A DNA stretch of 64,000 nt from Ruegeria sp. R14_0 (GCF_017743975.1 NZ_JAGHRC010000003.1:310001-374000), one strand, 5' to 3'. Shown: positions 26,096 through 36,925, counted from the first letter of the stretch. Notes: generated by a model from the sequence alone, not told the origin. A program made the numbers and translations.

Positions 26096-26696
26096 ACCCC
26101 AGTTCATCACGTCGTCCGGCCAGTATCGCCGTCAGAGACCGTTTTCCTCGTGCCGTCAGGCTTTCCACCGCTTCGACCGAAATCCCCATGATCCCGGCGA
26201 TCTCCGGGTTGGGCAATTCTTCTATATGCCGCAAAACAACGGCTTGTCTTTGGCGATCCGGCAACTGTGACAGCGCCACCTGCAGCGCATCCTTGCGAGC
26301 CGCGTCCTGCAGCCGATCTGCGGCGCTAGCTTCTTCATCTTCGGGTTCCGGTACATCCGCCAACCTGTCTGGTGTCTTCTTACGGCGCAGATCAACGCAG
26401 AGGTTCAGCGTCACACGATAGAGCCATGTCGACACCTTGGCCTGACCCGGCACCCAGTCAGGGGCCATCTGCCAAAGGCGCATCATTGCCTCTTGCGTAA
26501 CGTCTTCGGCCTCGGCCCGGTTGCCCAGAAACCGCAGTGCAACTGACAGGCTACGCGGCGCAAGCCGATCGGTCAGGACGCGCGCCGCGGCAGCATCGCC
26601 GTCGGCAAACTGCTGCAGCAAGGCATCGTCGCCCAGTTCGTCCGCGACGCAAGGCGCGTCGCGAACGTCTTGTGGAGCAGAGGTCAGATCCTCCAT
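26082..26696 (-). CDS. ECF-type RNA polymerase sigma factor
   Basis: 204 residues. Region 2 (about 40-105) has LGNRAEAEDVTQEAMMRLWQMAPDW and VSTWLYRVTLNLCVDLRRKK. Region 4 (about 140-190) has LSQLPDRQRQAVVLRHIEELPNPEIAGIMGISVEAVESLTARGKRSL. No region 1 or 3, as expected for group 4 factors. It lies six bases after the EF-hand gene and overlaps the putative anti-sigma gene. I infer it drives this operon in response to an envelope signal. Confidence 0.92.
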   Translation of the reverse strand: MEDLTSAPQDVRDAPCVADELGDDALLQQFADGDAAAARVLTDRLAPRSLSVALRFLGNRAEAEDVTQEAMMRLWQMAPDWVPGQAKVSTWLYRVTLNLCVDLRRKKTPDRLADVPEPEDEEASAADRLQDAARKDALQVALSQLPDRQRQAVVLRHIEELPNPEIAGIMGISVEAVESLTARGKRSLTAILAGRRDELGYDDD

Positions 26697-26702
26697 CCCG
26701 CA

Positions 26703-27170
26703 TCAGCTGTCGTCAGAGTCCGCATTGCCACGTTTCTTGTGGCGCTTGCCCATTCTGTCTTTGGCATCGGCAAATTCCTGTTCCGAAATCGTACCGTCGT
26801 CGTTCGCGTCGACACGGTCAAACATCTTGTCAGCCCGGCGCGATTTGGGCAACTCGTCCTCGCTCAGAAAACCGTCCTTGTTGGCATCGTGGCGTTCAAA
26901 CATCTTCGTCACGCGGTCGTTGACCCTCTGTTGGCCAGCGGCCTGCATTTCTTCGACGCTCAGCTGGCCATCGCCGTCAGTGTCAGCATTGGTGAATCGC
27001 TGATTCCGATGAGCCTGCATTTCTTCCTTCGTCACCTGCCCATCGCTGTTGGCATCAAGCTGTTCAAAGGTCACAGATTCGCGATCTTTGCCGCCTGCGG
27101 CCAAAACGGAAGTGCCGGTGATTGCCATGGCGGACACCACGATTGCCGGAATGAATTTGGCGCTTTTCAT
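26703..27170 (-). CDS. Exported EF-hand protein with four Ca2+-binding loops
   Basis: 155 residues with a signal peptide ending at SVLA (about residue 24). Four canonical EF loops follow: DANSDGQVTKEE, DTDGDGQLSVEE, DANKDGFLSEDE and DANDDGTISEQE, each with Asp/Asn/Gly and a terminal Glu, so calcium binding is likely. The C-terminal tail is basic then acidic (RHKKRGNADSDDS). It is the first gene of the ECF operon. A periplasmic calcium buffer or sensor is inferred. Confidence 0.87.
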   Translation of the reverse strand: MKSAKFIPAIVVSAMAITGTSVLAAGGKDRESVTFEQLDANSDGQVTKEEMQAHRNQRFTNADTDGDGQLSVEEMQAAGQQRVNDRVTKMFERHDANKDGFLSEDELPKSRRADKMFDRVDANDDGTISEQEFADAKDRMGKRHKKRGNADSDDS

Positions 27171-27360
27171 AACGTTTTCCCTTGTTTTCGCGGCACCATT
27201 GCCGCTGCTTACATAGGTTCAAACGCTGCTGGGATCGTTTTCCGTCGCTAAATTTCGAATCTTTTTGGAAGCCGTTCAGCGGTGCAAAGCGACGCACCCC
27301 CCTTTCCCCAAGCTCCAAACACGCGCTATATCGACTGCATTGAAACGCGCGAGTATCAAG

Positions 27361-27759
27361 ATGACAGATCAGACGATCGAAACCACCAACGTGGAAGAGC
27401 GCCCGACAAAGGCTGCAATGATCAAAGGGTTCTGCGGCCGCTGCCCAAACTGTGGCGAGGGCAAGCTGTTGCACAGTTATCTCAAGGTGAACGACGAATG
27501 CTCGAACTGCGGGCAAGAATTGTTCCACCATCGTGCGGATGACGGCCCGGCCTATCTGACGATCCTGCTGGTTGGTCACCTGCTGGCGCCCGCGTTGCAT
27601 GTGTCTTACGTCCATTGGCGGCCCGAGCCTATGACGATGTTCCTGATTTTCGCGATCGGCTGCACCGCCCTGTCGCTGTTCTTGTTGCCCCGGTTGAAAG
27701 GCGCCGTTGTCGCCTATCAGTGGGCGCGCCGCATGCACGGCTTTGGCCAGCCCAAGTGA
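27361..27759 (+). CDS. DUF983 family small membrane protein
   Basis: 132 residues from ATG 27361. A zinc-ribbon-like pair CGRCPNCGEGKLL and CSNCGQELF (about 25-60) precedes two membrane segments (YLTILLVGHLLAPALHV and MTMFLIFAIGCTALSLFLL). This is the DUF983 pattern, of unknown function. It is divergent from the EF-hand/ECF operon across a 190-base region and 25 bases before the NUDIX gene. Confidence 0.83.
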   Translation: MTDQTIETTNVEERPTKAAMIKGFCGRCPNCGEGKLLHSYLKVNDECSNCGQELFHHRADDGPAYLTILLVGHLLAPALHVSYVHWRPEPMTMFLIFAIGCTALSLFLLPRLKGAVVAYQWARRMHGFGQPK

Positions 27760-27784
27760 TCCGGGATCGCGGGTCGGACAACGG

Positions 27785-28486
27785 ATGACGGTCGACAAGA
27801 CAGCCATACGCAACGCTGCGACGGTCATCGTATTGCGGGACCGTCTGACCAATCCTTCAATTCTGATGGGGCAACGCGGTTCCAAGGCCGCGTTTATGCC
27901 GAACAAATTCGTCTTCCCCGGCGGAGCCGTTGACGCATCCGACGCAAATGTCGCCTTGGCAACGGATCTACCGGCAATTTGCCACGACCGTCTGGCCGAG
28001 CGATCCGAGGCCGGCTTGCAAAACGCATTAGCTGCGGCTGCTATCCGCGAGCTTTGGGAGGAAACCGGACTGATCCTGGGCCAGCCCGACCGCTGGGCAG
28101 GACCGATGACTGAGGATTGGGCGGGTTTTGCGCAAATGGGATACCGTCCATCGGCCCAAGCGCTTCAGTTCGTCTTTAGGGCCGTTACCCCGCCCGGACG
28201 TCCTCGTCGATTTGATGCAAGATTCTTCCTTGTAGACGCGAACGCGATCCAAAGTGATCTGGATGATTTCAGCCATGCCTCAGACGAGCTATCGCATCTG
28301 CAGTGGGTTCCGCTGAAACGGGCACGCGAGTTTGACCTGCCATTCATTACTGAGGTCGTTCTGGCAGAGATCGCGGCGCGGGTCACAGACCTGACGCCAC
28401 CTGAAACCGTGCCGTTCTTTCTGAACAACGAGGAAGAAAACCTGTTCCTCAAGCTCCGCGGTTATTCAATGCCCGACGCGGACTGA
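27785..28486 (+). CDS. NUDIX hydrolase
   Basis: 233 residues from ATG 27785. The fold starts at ATVIVLRDRLTNPSILMGQRG, then PNKFVFPGGAVD, and the Nudix box core is RELWEETGL (about 96-104). Such enzymes hydrolyse nucleoside-diphosphate-linked compounds; this long form resembles those acting on CoA-like or NADH-like substrates. The substrate is not predicted. Its stop lies within a hairpin shared with the convergent rnj gene. Confidence 0.85.
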   Translation: MTVDKTAIRNAATVIVLRDRLTNPSILMGQRGSKAAFMPNKFVFPGGAVDASDANVALATDLPAICHDRLAERSEAGLQNALAAAAIRELWEETGLILGQPDRWAGPMTEDWAGFAQMGYRPSAQALQFVFRAVTPPGRPRRFDARFFLVDANAIQSDLDDFSHASDELSHLQWVPLKRAREFDLPFITEVVLAEIAARVTDLTPPETVPFFLNNEEENLFLKLRGYSMPDAD

Positions 28487-28503
28487 GGGCGCGAGGCCCT
28501 CAG
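28483..28503. terminator. Hairpin between convergent NUDIX and rnj genes
   Basis: CTGAGGGC (28483-28490) pairs exactly with GCCCTCAG (28496-28503) around a five-base loop. It overlaps the NUDIX stop codon and precedes the rnj stop. There is no clear T-run on either side, so it may be a transcript-stabilising hairpin or a weak bidirectional terminator. Confidence 0.45.
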
Positions 28504-28509
28504 CCAGTC

Positions 28510-30177
28510 TTACTTCATACGGCTGATCACTGTCGTGACTTCGGGTTTTTTGCCGATTTCGGTTCTGGCCGTTTGGCGCACGATCCGGCGCATGGCCTCT
28601 TCCAATTTGTCATCGTCGCGCAAAGTCTTGGCATCGGCCCGCATCAGGAACTGGTTCAGGTCCTCTTCCAGCACCTCGACCAGAGACGCTCGGGATGATC
28701 CAAGCTCGGGCAGGCCCATCGTGTCGCACCACGGTTCGCCCAGCGGCTCGTCTTCTTCATCCAGAATGACGGTCACAGTGACGTGGCCATTCAGAGCCAT
28801 ACGAATACGGTCACGAACGACCCCGTCCAGAGCGCCGATTTTGACTGTACCGTCCAGATAGGTCCGGCCGGTTTCCACATAATCGACGACCTGCGGGGCG
28901 TTGCCAGTCAGGTCCACCATCGTACCGTTCACCGCCAAAATACCAGTGCGACCCCCAGCCTCGGCCAGTTTTGCGTGTTCCCGCAGATGGCGGTGCTCGC
29001 CATGCATCGGGATGACCATTTGCGGGTCGATCAGTGCATGCACCTTCTCAAGGTCCGGACGGTTGGCGTGGCCCGAGACGTGATAGAGGCCCGAGCTATC
29101 ATCCACCACATCCACGCCCTTTTCGCTGAGCTGGTTCATGATGAAAATCACGCCCCGCTCATTGCCGGGGATGGTCTTGGACGAGAACAGGAACAGATCG
29201 CCCTCTTTCAGTTCGATGCTGCGGTACTTTCCCCGCGCCAGCTGAGCGCTGGCAGCGCGGCGTTCCCCCTGACTGCCGGTCACGATCAGCATCAGGTTCT
29301 GACGCGGCAGATCCACCGCCTCTTCGGCGCTGATCACTTTGGGAAAATTCGACAGGATGCCGGTTTCGGTTGCGGCCTCGATCATACGGCGCATCGCGCG
29401 CCCCAGAAGAACGACCGAGCGCCCTGCTCGTTCACCCGCCTCGGCCAATGTCTTCACCCGCGCAACGTTCGACGCAAAGGTGGTCGCTACGACCATGCTG
29501 TTGGCCTCTTCAACCAACTTGGTGATCTCGGGGCCAACTTCGGATTCCGACCGCCCAGCATGCTGAGAGAACACGTTGGTGCTGTCACAAACCAACGCCT
29601 TAACACCAGGCTTGGCGACCTCGGCCCAGAGGTCGGGATCAAACGGCTCACCCACCACAGGGTTGGTGTCCAGCTTGAAGTCACCGGAATGCACGATCCG
29701 CCCTTCTGGCGTGTCGATGACGAGGGCAGCGCTTTCTGGGATCGAATGCGAAACAGGCAGGAAGCCTACTGTGAACGGACCGGTGGAAACCTGTTCCGGC
29801 CAAGCGGAAACGGTGCGAACCGCATCCTCAGGGTGGCCATGTTCTTCCATCTTGCGCCGCGCGATGTTGGCGGTGAAAGCCCGCGCGTAGACAGGCGCAC
29901 CCAGCGCTTCATAGCAATGCGCCACGGCGCCCACGTGATCTTCGTGGGCGTGGGTCACAAAAACGGCTTCCAACCGGTCGGCGCGTTCGCGCAACCACGA
30001 AATGTCCGCGTGGATCAGATCAACGCCCGGGGTGGTGTCCATATCCGGGAAGGTGACGCCCAGATCCACCAGGATCAGCCTTTCCTGCCCGGGCTTGCCA
30101 TAGCCGTATACATAGGCGTTCATGCCAATTTCGCCGGCCCCGCCCAGTGGCAGGTAAATCAGTCGTTCACTGCTCAT
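28510..30177 (-). CDS. rnj: Ribonuclease J
   Basis: 555 residues. Metallo-beta-lactamase motif THAHEDHVGA (about 75-84), LPVSHSIPESAAL, HSGDFKLD, then a beta-CASP domain (SNVARVKTLAEAGERAGRSVVLLGRAMRRMI), the SGHANRPDLEKV block and the HGEHRHLREHAKLAEAGG metal/RNA region. It is an endo- and 5'-3' exoribonuclease for RNA maturation. The start overlaps the coaX stop by four bases. Confidence 0.94.
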   Translation of the reverse strand: MSSERLIYLPLGGAGEIGMNAYVYGYGKPGQERLILVDLGVTFPDMDTTPGVDLIHADISWLRERADRLEAVFVTHAHEDHVGAVAHCYEALGAPVYARAFTANIARRKMEEHGHPEDAVRTVSAWPEQVSTGPFTVGFLPVSHSIPESAALVIDTPEGRIVHSGDFKLDTNPVVGEPFDPDLWAEVAKPGVKALVCDSTNVFSQHAGRSESEVGPEITKLVEEANSMVVATTFASNVARVKTLAEAGERAGRSVVLLGRAMRRMIEAATETGILSNFPKVISAEEAVDLPRQNLMLIVTGSQGERRAASAQLARGKYRSIELKEGDLFLFSSKTIPGNERGVIFIMNQLSEKGVDVVDDSSGLYHVSGHANRPDLEKVHALIDPQMVIPMHGEHRHLREHAKLAEAGGRTGILAVNGTMVDLTGNAPQVVDYVETGRTYLDGTVKIGALDGVVRDRIRMALNGHVTVTVILDEEDEPLGEPWCDTMGLPELGSSRASLVEVLEEDLNQFLMRADAKTLRDDDKLEEAMRRIVRQTARTEIGKKPEVTTVISRMK

Positions 30178-30953
30178 ATCGAGCCATTGTCCTTGTTATA
30201 GCGATGAATCACGGTCAGGCCGTGCATCGTCAGATCATCTTCGATTGCGTCGAACCCCACGTCGGCCTGATCGAACAAAGGTGCCAACCCTCCGGTTCCA
30301 ACGACTTTCATCGGCATTCCGTATTCGGTCTTGATCCGGGAAATCAGCCCCTCGATCAATCCGGAATAGCCCCAATACACACCTGACTGGATACAGCCAA
30401 CCGTATTCGTACCAATCACTTTTTCCGGACGGGTAATGTCAATATGCGGCAAGGCAGCCGCACCCTGATGCAACGCCTCCAGGCTGAGGTTCACACCCGG
30501 CGCGATGATGCCGCCAACGTAGGCCCCATCCGCGGCAACAACGTCAAAGTTCGTTGCCGTGCCAAAATCGACCACAACGACGTTGCCACCGTGGCGATCA
30601 AACGCCGCGGCCGCGTTTGCCAGACGGTCGGGGCCCGGCACTGTGCCCTCATCCACCCGCGGGTTCATCGGCAGCAAGCATTCAGGCTTGCCAACGACCA
30701 GCGGACGACAACCAAAGAACCGGTCCGCAAAGACCCGCAGATTGAACACAACGCGCGGCACCGTCGAGGCGATGATGACATCTGTGATTTCGGCCTCGAT
30801 CCCGTAGTGCTTCACCAGCGTCGAATACCAGGTGAAATAGGCATCCGCCGTACGCGCATGGTGGGTCGAGGTGCGCAGAGTGCACAGGAACGTCTCACCA
30901 TCCCAAATCGAGAATACGGTGTTCGTGTTGCCGCAATCGATAGCCAGAAGCAT
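30174..30953 (-). CDS. coaX: Type III pantothenate kinase
   Basis: 259 residues of the ASKHA-fold CoaX family: phosphate-binding DCGNTNTVFSIW at the N-terminus, GPDRLANAAAAFDRHG and VVVDFGTATNFDVV. It catalyses the first step of CoA synthesis from pantothenate. It lies between birA (11 bases away) and rnj (overlapping), an arrangement usual in this group. Confidence 0.95.
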   Translation of the reverse strand: MLLAIDCGNTNTVFSIWDGETFLCTLRTSTHHARTADAYFTWYSTLVKHYGIEAEITDVIIASTVPRVVFNLRVFADRFFGCRPLVVGKPECLLPMNPRVDEGTVPGPDRLANAAAAFDRHGGNVVVVDFGTATNFDVVAADGAYVGGIIAPGVNLSLEALHQGAAALPHIDITRPEKVIGTNTVGCIQSGVYWGYSGLIEGLISRIKTEYGMPMKVVGTGGLAPLFDQADVGFDAIEDDLTMHGLTVIHRYNKDNGSI

Positions 30954-30964
30954 CCGGGCCCCTT

Positions 30965-31714
30965 TCAGAAAAACACATCCGCCGCCGGAATGCTGACGCG
31001 GCCTTTGGCGGTGTTTAGGACAAGGTTGCCCCCGGCGTCCACCGTTTCGAATGTTCCGACCGTTTCCGACGCTGCGGTCCGGGCGGTAATGACCTCGCCC
31101 AATCGCGCTGCACGGGACAGCCAGGCAGTTCGGATTGGTTCGAACCCGTATGTGACGAACTGAGCCTCGTAGCCAGCATAAGCTGCGGCCAATTCAGTCA
31201 GAAAGTCCTCGGGCGTGACACTGGCCCCAGTTTCGGACAAAAGCGAGACGGGGCGAACTGCACCAGCCTCGACCGCATCTGCGCCGGGTGCCTCAGAGAG
31301 GTTCACACCGATCCCTATCGACAGATGCGAAACACCGCGTCCTTGCCCGGTGCTTTCCAGTAGAATGCCAGCCAGTTTGCCACCGTTCAGCAAAACATCG
31401 TTGGGCCATTTCAGCGACAATCCCGCCGCTCTGCCCGTGACCGCGACACAGGCGTCGAACAAAGCCAATGCCGCCACAAAGCTGCGCAGCGCGGCCTGCT
31501 CTGGATTGCCCTGAGGGCGCAGCAACAGGGTGGCTGCCAAGTTGCCTTTTGGGTTTGCCCACGCACGCCCCCGACGTCCGCGCGCGGCGGTCTGGTGATG
31601 GGCCATGATCCACACCGGGCCAGGCGTCGTCGGTGCGATGCGGGCGGCCTCGTTCAGAGTGCTGTCGACTTCTTGCAGGACGTGCAGCCCGTATCCCTGC
31701 GGCCAGCCTGTCAT
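30965..31714 (-). CDS. birA: Biotin--[acetyl-CoA-carboxylase] ligase
   Basis: 249 residues with the biotin-binding/adenylation loop RGRRGRAWANPKGNL, SLKWPNDVLLNGGKLAGILLES and GIGVNLSEAP. There is no N-terminal helix-turn-helix, so it is a ligase only and not a repressor. It would biotinylate acetyl-CoA carboxylase and also the methylcrotonyl-CoA carboxylase encoded at 52703. It is 54 bases after nuoN. Confidence 0.93.
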   Translation of the reverse strand: MTGWPQGYGLHVLQEVDSTLNEAARIAPTTPGPVWIMAHHQTAARGRRGRAWANPKGNLAATLLLRPQGNPEQAALRSFVAALALFDACVAVTGRAAGLSLKWPNDVLLNGGKLAGILLESTGQGRGVSHLSIGIGVNLSEAPGADAVEAGAVRPVSLLSETGASVTPEDFLTELAAAYAGYEAQFVTYGFEPIRTAWLSRAARLGEVITARTAASETVGTFETVDAGGNLVLNTAKGRVSIPAADVFF

Positions 31715-31768
31715 GTCAAAAAGGCCCGGTCCGCTGACCGAGCCCCCTGTTCTTGTCTGCTGCTCATA

Positions 31769-33211
31769 TCAATTGACAAGTGTTGCCGCCGCCGCCGCTG
31801 CTGCGCCTTCGACGCCGAACTGATAGAACACACCGACCAGCATCAATGCGGCTGACCCCATGAGGGCAACCCAAAGAACCGGAGAGGCGTTTGTTTCGAT
31901 CGGGTCCTCGTTCTCGGCTCCGAAATACATGTAGAACACGATCCGCAGATAATAGAACGCACCGATGACCGAGGCGATGGCTGAGACGATCACCAAACCG
32001 GTCAACCCCGCAGCGACACCCGCCTGCCAGACACCGAACTTGGCGAAGAAACCCAGCATCGGCGGCACGCCCGCAAGGCTGAACATCAGGATCAGAACGG
32101 CGAGCGCCTTACCCGGTTCCCGCTTGGAGTACTGTCGCAGCGCGTCGATATCCGTCACCGGCTTACCGTCCCGCTCCATCATCAGGATAAAGGCAAATGT
32201 GCCAATGTTCATGGTTACGTAGATGGCGAGATACATCAGCATCGCCTTGACACCCAACTCGGTCCCGGCGGCCAGGCCGATCAGCGCATAGCCCATATGA
32301 GCGATCGACGAAAACGCCATCAGGCGCTTGATGTCGCGCTGGCCAATGGCCGCAACGGCCCCCAGCAACATCGACAGAACCGAAAGCAGGACGATCACCT
32401 GTTGCCAGTCCTTGATCACCCCCCCGAACGCATCATGCATCAGACGCGCGAACAGGGCCATCGCGGCGACCTTCGGAGCAGTGGCAAAAAACGCGGTGAT
32501 CGGGGTGGGCGATCCCTCGTACACATCCGGTGTCCACATATGGAACGGCACAGCCGAAACTTTGAACGCCAGCCCCGAGATCAGGAAGACCAGACCGAAC
32601 AGCAGGCCCACCGAGATCTCGCCGTCCCGCACGGTTGTGATGATGCCCGAGAACAGCGTTGTGCCGGTAAAGCCATAGACCAGTGACGCGCCATACAGCA
32701 GCAAGCCCGAGCTGAGCGCGCCCAGAACAAAGTACTTCAGACCGGCCTCGGTCGATTTCGCACTGTCCCGGCGCAAGGCAGCCACGACATAAAGAGACAG
32801 CGATTGCAGCTCGAGCCCCATGTAAAGCGACATCAGGTCGCCCGCGCTGACCATCATCATCATGCCAACAGCGGCCAGCGCCACAAGCAACGGATACTCA
32901 AAACGCAACAGATCACGGCGGGCCATGTAGTCCTGGCTCATCACCAGAACCGCTGCCGCAGACAGCAGGATCGCCACCTTCGAGAAGCGCGCGAACCCGT
33001 CATCGATGAACATCCCGTTGAACGCGACGTTGGTGCCATCACCATTGGTGGCAATCCAGATCGCCAGCAGCGCCATCAAGCCTGCAGTGGTCCAGACCAA
33101 AACCGGCGCCAGCCCGTCCTTCGTTGTGTAGACAGCCCCCAACAGCGCCGCCATCGCATATACAGCCAGAACGATTTCCGGCAGGATTATTGTCAGATCA
33201 GCCTGGATCAT
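31769..33211 (-). CDS. nuoN: NADH-quinone oxidoreductase subunit N
   Basis: 480 residues with about 14 membrane segments. It is an Mrp-antiporter-like proton channel: [31 protein letters not shown] and [29 protein letters not shown] carry the conserved Lys and Glu/His of the family. Last of the nuo genes, 15 bases after nuoM. Confidence 0.96.
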   Translation of the reverse strand: MIQADLTIILPEIVLAVYAMAALLGAVYTTKDGLAPVLVWTTAGLMALLAIWIATNGDGTNVAFNGMFIDDGFARFSKVAILLSAAAVLVMSQDYMARRDLLRFEYPLLVALAAVGMMMMVSAGDLMSLYMGLELQSLSLYVVAALRRDSAKSTEAGLKYFVLGALSSGLLLYGASLVYGFTGTTLFSGIITTVRDGEISVGLLFGLVFLISGLAFKVSAVPFHMWTPDVYEGSPTPITAFFATAPKVAAMALFARLMHDAFGGVIKDWQQVIVLLSVLSMLLGAVAAIGQRDIKRLMAFSSIAHMGYALIGLAAGTELGVKAMLMYLAIYVTMNIGTFAFILMMERDGKPVTDIDALRQYSKREPGKALAVLILMFSLAGVPPMLGFFAKFGVWQAGVAAGLTGLVIVSAIASVIGAFYYLRIVFYMYFGAENEDPIETNASPVLWVALMGSAALMLVGVFYQFGVEGAAAAAAATLVN

Positions 33212-33226
33212 ATCTCCAAAGCCTCC

Positions 33227-34771
33227 TTACTGCGAAGCGGCTGTCTGGGTCACGGCCTCGGCCGCGGCCAGAGCCGTGTCATAGTTCGAAATCAGCGCGG
33301 CGGTGGACTGACCGATCACATCGGTCACCAGCGACGGGTAAATACCCAGCAGGATGGTCATCACGATCAGCGGCGCAAAGATCAGCCGCTCGCGCGAGCT
33401 CATGTCCGTCATCGCCTTCAGGCTTTCCTTGATCAGATCGCCAAAGACCACCCGGCGGTAGAGCCATAGCGCATAGCCAGCCGAGAAAATCACACCGGTC
33501 GCCGCCACTGCGGTCACCCATGTGTTGACCTGGAAGGCCCCCATCAGGGTCAGGAATTCTCCGATAAACCCGGATGTGCCCGGCAAACCCACGTTGGCCA
33601 TGGTGAACAGCATGAAGACCAGCGCGTAGGCGGGCATGCGGATCACCAGACCTCCGTACGCATCAATCTCGCGGGTGTGCATCCGGTCGTAGATCACGCC
33701 GACACACAGGAAGAGCGCGGCAGAGATAAACCCGTGGCTGATCATCTGGAAGATCGCGCCATCAATGCCTTGCTGGTTCGCCGCAAAGATACCCATGGTC
33801 ACAAAGCCCATATGCGCGACTGAGGAATAGGCGATCAGCTTTTTCATGTCTTCCTGCACCAGCGCCACCAGCGAGGTGTAGACCACGGCAATCGCCGACA
33901 TCCAAAGCACCAGATCGGTCATCACCGCCGAGCCCACAGGGAACATCGGCAAGCTGAACCGCAGGAAGCCATATCCGCCCATCTTCAACAGGATCGCCGC
34001 CAGCACGACCGAGCCCGCTGTTGGGGCCTGAACGTGCGCATCCGGCAACCAGGTGTGCACCGGCCACATCGGCATTTTCACTGCAAAGGACGCGAAGAAC
34101 GCCAGGAACATCAACGTCTGCATGCCTCCAACGATATAGACGCCCAGCACACTGAATCCTTCGGACGAGAACTGATGCGTCATCAGCGCCGCAATATCCG
34201 TGGTGCCCGCATCCGCATACATCGCAACCATCGCCACCAGCATCAGCACCGAGCCGAGGAAGGTGTAGAGGAAGAACTTGAAGCTGGCATAAATGCGATC
34301 CTTGCCGCCCCAGATACCAATGATCAGGAACATCGGGATCAGACCCGCTTCGAAGAACAGGTAGAACAGCACCAGATCCAGCGCCATGAACACGCCCAGC
34401 ATCAGCGTTTCCAGCAGAAGGAAGGCGATCATGTATTCCTTGACGCGGTCGGTGACCTGCCAGCTGGCCAGAATGGTCAGCGGCATGATGAACGTGGTCA
34501 GCAGCACGAACAGAACGCTGATACCGTCGACACCCATCTTGTATTTAAGGCCCAGCAACCACTCACCCTCTTCCACCATCTGGAAGCCGGTGTTCGAGGG
34601 GTCAAAGCCGGTATAGATGCCGATCGAGACAAGGAATGTCACCGTGGTTGCCACCAGCGCAACCCATTTCGCATTGCGTTGCGCCGCGGCGTCCTCACCA
34701 TGCAGGAACAGGGCCAGAATACCAGCGGCGACTGCAGGGATGAACGTGACGATGGAGAGGATGTTATCCAT
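33227..34771 (-). CDS. nuoM: NADH-quinone oxidoreductase subunit M
   Basis: 514 residues, 14 membrane segments, antiporter-like proton channel of complex I. Shows [17 protein letters not shown] (with the conserved Glu), [23 protein letters not shown] and [15 protein letters not shown]. The start overlaps the nuoL stop (TAATG). Confidence 0.97.
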   Translation of the reverse strand: MDNILSIVTFIPAVAAGILALFLHGEDAAAQRNAKWVALVATTVTFLVSIGIYTGFDPSNTGFQMVEEGEWLLGLKYKMGVDGISVLFVLLTTFIMPLTILASWQVTDRVKEYMIAFLLLETLMLGVFMALDLVLFYLFFEAGLIPMFLIIGIWGGKDRIYASFKFFLYTFLGSVLMLVAMVAMYADAGTTDIAALMTHQFSSEGFSVLGVYIVGGMQTLMFLAFFASFAVKMPMWPVHTWLPDAHVQAPTAGSVVLAAILLKMGGYGFLRFSLPMFPVGSAVMTDLVLWMSAIAVVYTSLVALVQEDMKKLIAYSSVAHMGFVTMGIFAANQQGIDGAIFQMISHGFISAALFLCVGVIYDRMHTREIDAYGGLVIRMPAYALVFMLFTMANVGLPGTSGFIGEFLTLMGAFQVNTWVTAVAATGVIFSAGYALWLYRRVVFGDLIKESLKAMTDMSSRERLIFAPLIVMTILLGIYPSLVTDVIGQSTAALISNYDTALAAAEAVTQTAASQ

Positions 34772-36918
34772 TATTGTGCGCCTCCGCCGATCGACATCCA
34801 GGTGACAAGGGCCGCAATGCCCAGAACCATCCAGAAGGCGTAAGTAAAGATGTAACCGGTCTGCGCCTTGCCTGCGAGGCGCGTGAAGAAGGGCACCACG
34901 CCCATCGCGACACCATTCAGGAAGCCGTCAATCGTATTGCCGTCACCGCGTTTCCACAGCAAGCGCCCAAGCGCCAAGGTGGGTTTCACGAAGATCGCAT
35001 CATAGATCTCGTCAAAGTACCACTTGTTCTTGAGGAACAGGTACAGGGGTCGCTGGTTCTGCGCCAACCGCGCGGGCAGCGAGGTGTTCACAATGTAGAA
35101 CCAATAGGCGACGACAAAGCCCAGCACCATGGCCACGAAGGGCGAGAACTTGACCCATTTGGGCACGGCGTGGGCATCGTCCAGAACCGTGTTGTCCGGA
35201 GCGATGTACAGCGCCCCCTCACCCGGTTCGCCGACAAAACTGTAGTGGTGCTTGCCACCGTGCTTGTCGTCACCTGCATGCGCCGCGTCCCCGTGGGCGT
35301 CGTCGGCATGGGCCGCGTCGCCGTGATCGGTGCCGTGATCCTCGGCCTCGCCATGCTCGGACGCTTCGGCAACAGGGATGCCATAGAACTTGCCGACCTG
35401 ATCAACGTGGCCGAAGAAGCTGTTGAACCAGATCATACCGGCAAACACCGCACCCAGCGACAGAACGCCCAGCGGCACCAGCATAACCATCGGGCTTTCA
35501 TGCGCGTGATCATGAGTGTGTTTGTCCCCGCGGGGTGTTCCATAAAAGGTCAGGAATATCAGACGCCAGCTGTAGAACGAGGTGAACACCGCGGCGATCA
35601 CCAGCATCCAGAACCCGTAGGACGCCCCGGCCGCGTAAGAGCTTTCGATGATCGCGTCCTTCGACACGAACCCGGCAAAGCCGATGGGCGTTCCGAACAG
35701 CGTGACGATAAAGCTGGGGATACCAACGCCGGTAATGGCCAATGTCCCGATCATCATCGCCCAGAACGTATAGGGGATCTTTTTGCGCAGACCGCCGTAT
35801 TCGGTCATCTCCTGCTCGTGATGCATGGCGTGGATCACGGATCCCGCACCAAGGAACAGAAGAGCCTTGAAGAAAGCGTGTGTGAACAGGTGGAACATAG
35901 CCGCCGAGTACATGCCCACACCAGCAGCCACGAACATGTATCCCAGCTGCGAACACGTCGAATACGCAATCACGCGTTTGATGTCCGTCTGCACCAGACC
36001 CACGGTCGCAGCGAAGAACGCCGTCGTCGCTCCCAGCGCAGTGACGAACCCGGTCGCACCCGGCGCGAACTCCATCAGCGGCGACATGCGGCAAACCAGA
36101 AAGACACCGGCGGTCACCATAGTTGCGGCGTGGATCAGCGCCGACACAGGTGTCGGGCCTTCCATCGCGTCCGGCAACCAGGTGTGCAGGATCAGCTGCG
36201 CCGACTTGCCCATCGCACCGATGAACAGCAGGACACAGATCACCTCAACCGCGTTCCATTCCCCCCAAAGGAAGCTCAGCTGCATCTGCGACAGGTCCGA
36301 GGCCGATGCGAAGATGTCCGAAAAATTGATGCTGTCAGTCAGGAAGAAGATCGCAAAAATCCCCAAAGCAAAGCCGAAGTCACCAACCCGGTTCACCACA
36401 AAAGCCTTGATCGCGGCAGCATTGGCCGAAGGTTTGCGATAGTAGAACCCGATCAGAAGGTACGAGGCGACGCCCACGCCCTCCCAGCCAAAGAACATCT
36501 GAACCAGATTGTCCGCCGTCACCAGCATCAGCATGGCGAAGGTAAAGAAGGATAGATAGGCGAAGAAGCGCGGCTTATAGCTCTCGCCCTCGCGCCATTG
36601 CGGGTCGTGATCCATGTAGCCGAAGGAGAATAGGTGAACCAGCGCAGATACCGTTGTCACCACGATCAGCATAATCGCCGTCAACCGGTCCAGACGAATG
36701 GCCCAGCTTGTCGACAACGAGCCGCTTTCAATCCAGCGCAGTATCTCAATCTGCTGGGTCACGCCGTCGAAGGTGAAGAACACGATCCAGCTGAGCAGAC
36801 AGGCCAGAAACAGCAGGCCCGTGGCGGTCCACATGGCGGCCTTTTCGCCAATAAACTTCCAACAGAACCCGCAAATCAGCGCACCCACAAGAGGGGCAAA
36901 GAGGATGGTGGTTTCCAT
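34771..36918 (-). CDS. nuoL: NADH-quinone oxidoreductase subunit L
   Basis: 715 residues, longer than the roughly 610-residue E. coli form. It is antiporter-like ([56 protein letters not shown]) with the long lateral helix towards the C-terminus. Part of the extra length is a soluble loop (35238-35372) very rich in His, Asp and Ala, which could bind metal ions. It is seven bases after nuoK. Confidence 0.97.
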   Translation of the reverse strand: METTILFAPLVGALICGFCWKFIGEKAAMWTATGLLFLACLLSWIVFFTFDGVTQQIEILRWIESGSLSTSWAIRLDRLTAIMLIVVTTVSALVHLFSFGYMDHDPQWREGESYKPRFFAYLSFFTFAMLMLVTADNLVQMFFGWEGVGVASYLLIGFYYRKPSANAAAIKAFVVNRVGDFGFALGIFAIFFLTDSINFSDIFASASDLSQMQLSFLWGEWNAVEVICVLLFIGAMGKSAQLILHTWLPDAMEGPTPVSALIHAATMVTAGVFLVCRMSPLMEFAPGATGFVTALGATTAFFAATVGLVQTDIKRVIAYSTCSQLGYMFVAAGVGMYSAAMFHLFTHAFFKALLFLGAGSVIHAMHHEQEMTEYGGLRKKIPYTFWAMMIGTLAITGVGIPSFIVTLFGTPIGFAGFVSKDAIIESSYAAGASYGFWMLVIAAVFTSFYSWRLIFLTFYGTPRGDKHTHDHAHESPMVMLVPLGVLSLGAVFAGMIWFNSFFGHVDQVGKFYGIPVAEASEHGEAEDHGTDHGDAAHADDAHGDAAHAGDDKHGGKHHYSFVGEPGEGALYIAPDNTVLDDAHAVPKWVKFSPFVAMVLGFVVAYWFYIVNTSLPARLAQNQRPLYLFLKNKWYFDEIYDAIFVKPTLALGRLLWKRGDGNTIDGFLNGVAMGVVPFFTRLAGKAQTGYIFTYAFWMVLGIAALVTWMSIGGGAQ

Positions 36919-36925
36919 AGTGCTC

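Noticed and set aside
27171..27360. ECF-type promoter upstream of the EF-hand gene
   Set aside because: I looked for a GGAAC-type -35 with a CGTC/CGTT-type -10; GGAAAA and CGTT occur, but the spacing is about 13 bases, too short to claim.
28783..30201. Long plus-strand frame of 472 codons
   Set aside because: It runs antisense to ribonuclease J, whose motifs are complete; the translation shows no family resemblance and arises from high-GC codon bias.
34774..36555. 593-codon plus-strand frame
   Set aside because: Antisense shadow of nuoL; His/Arg/Gln-rich translation without domains.
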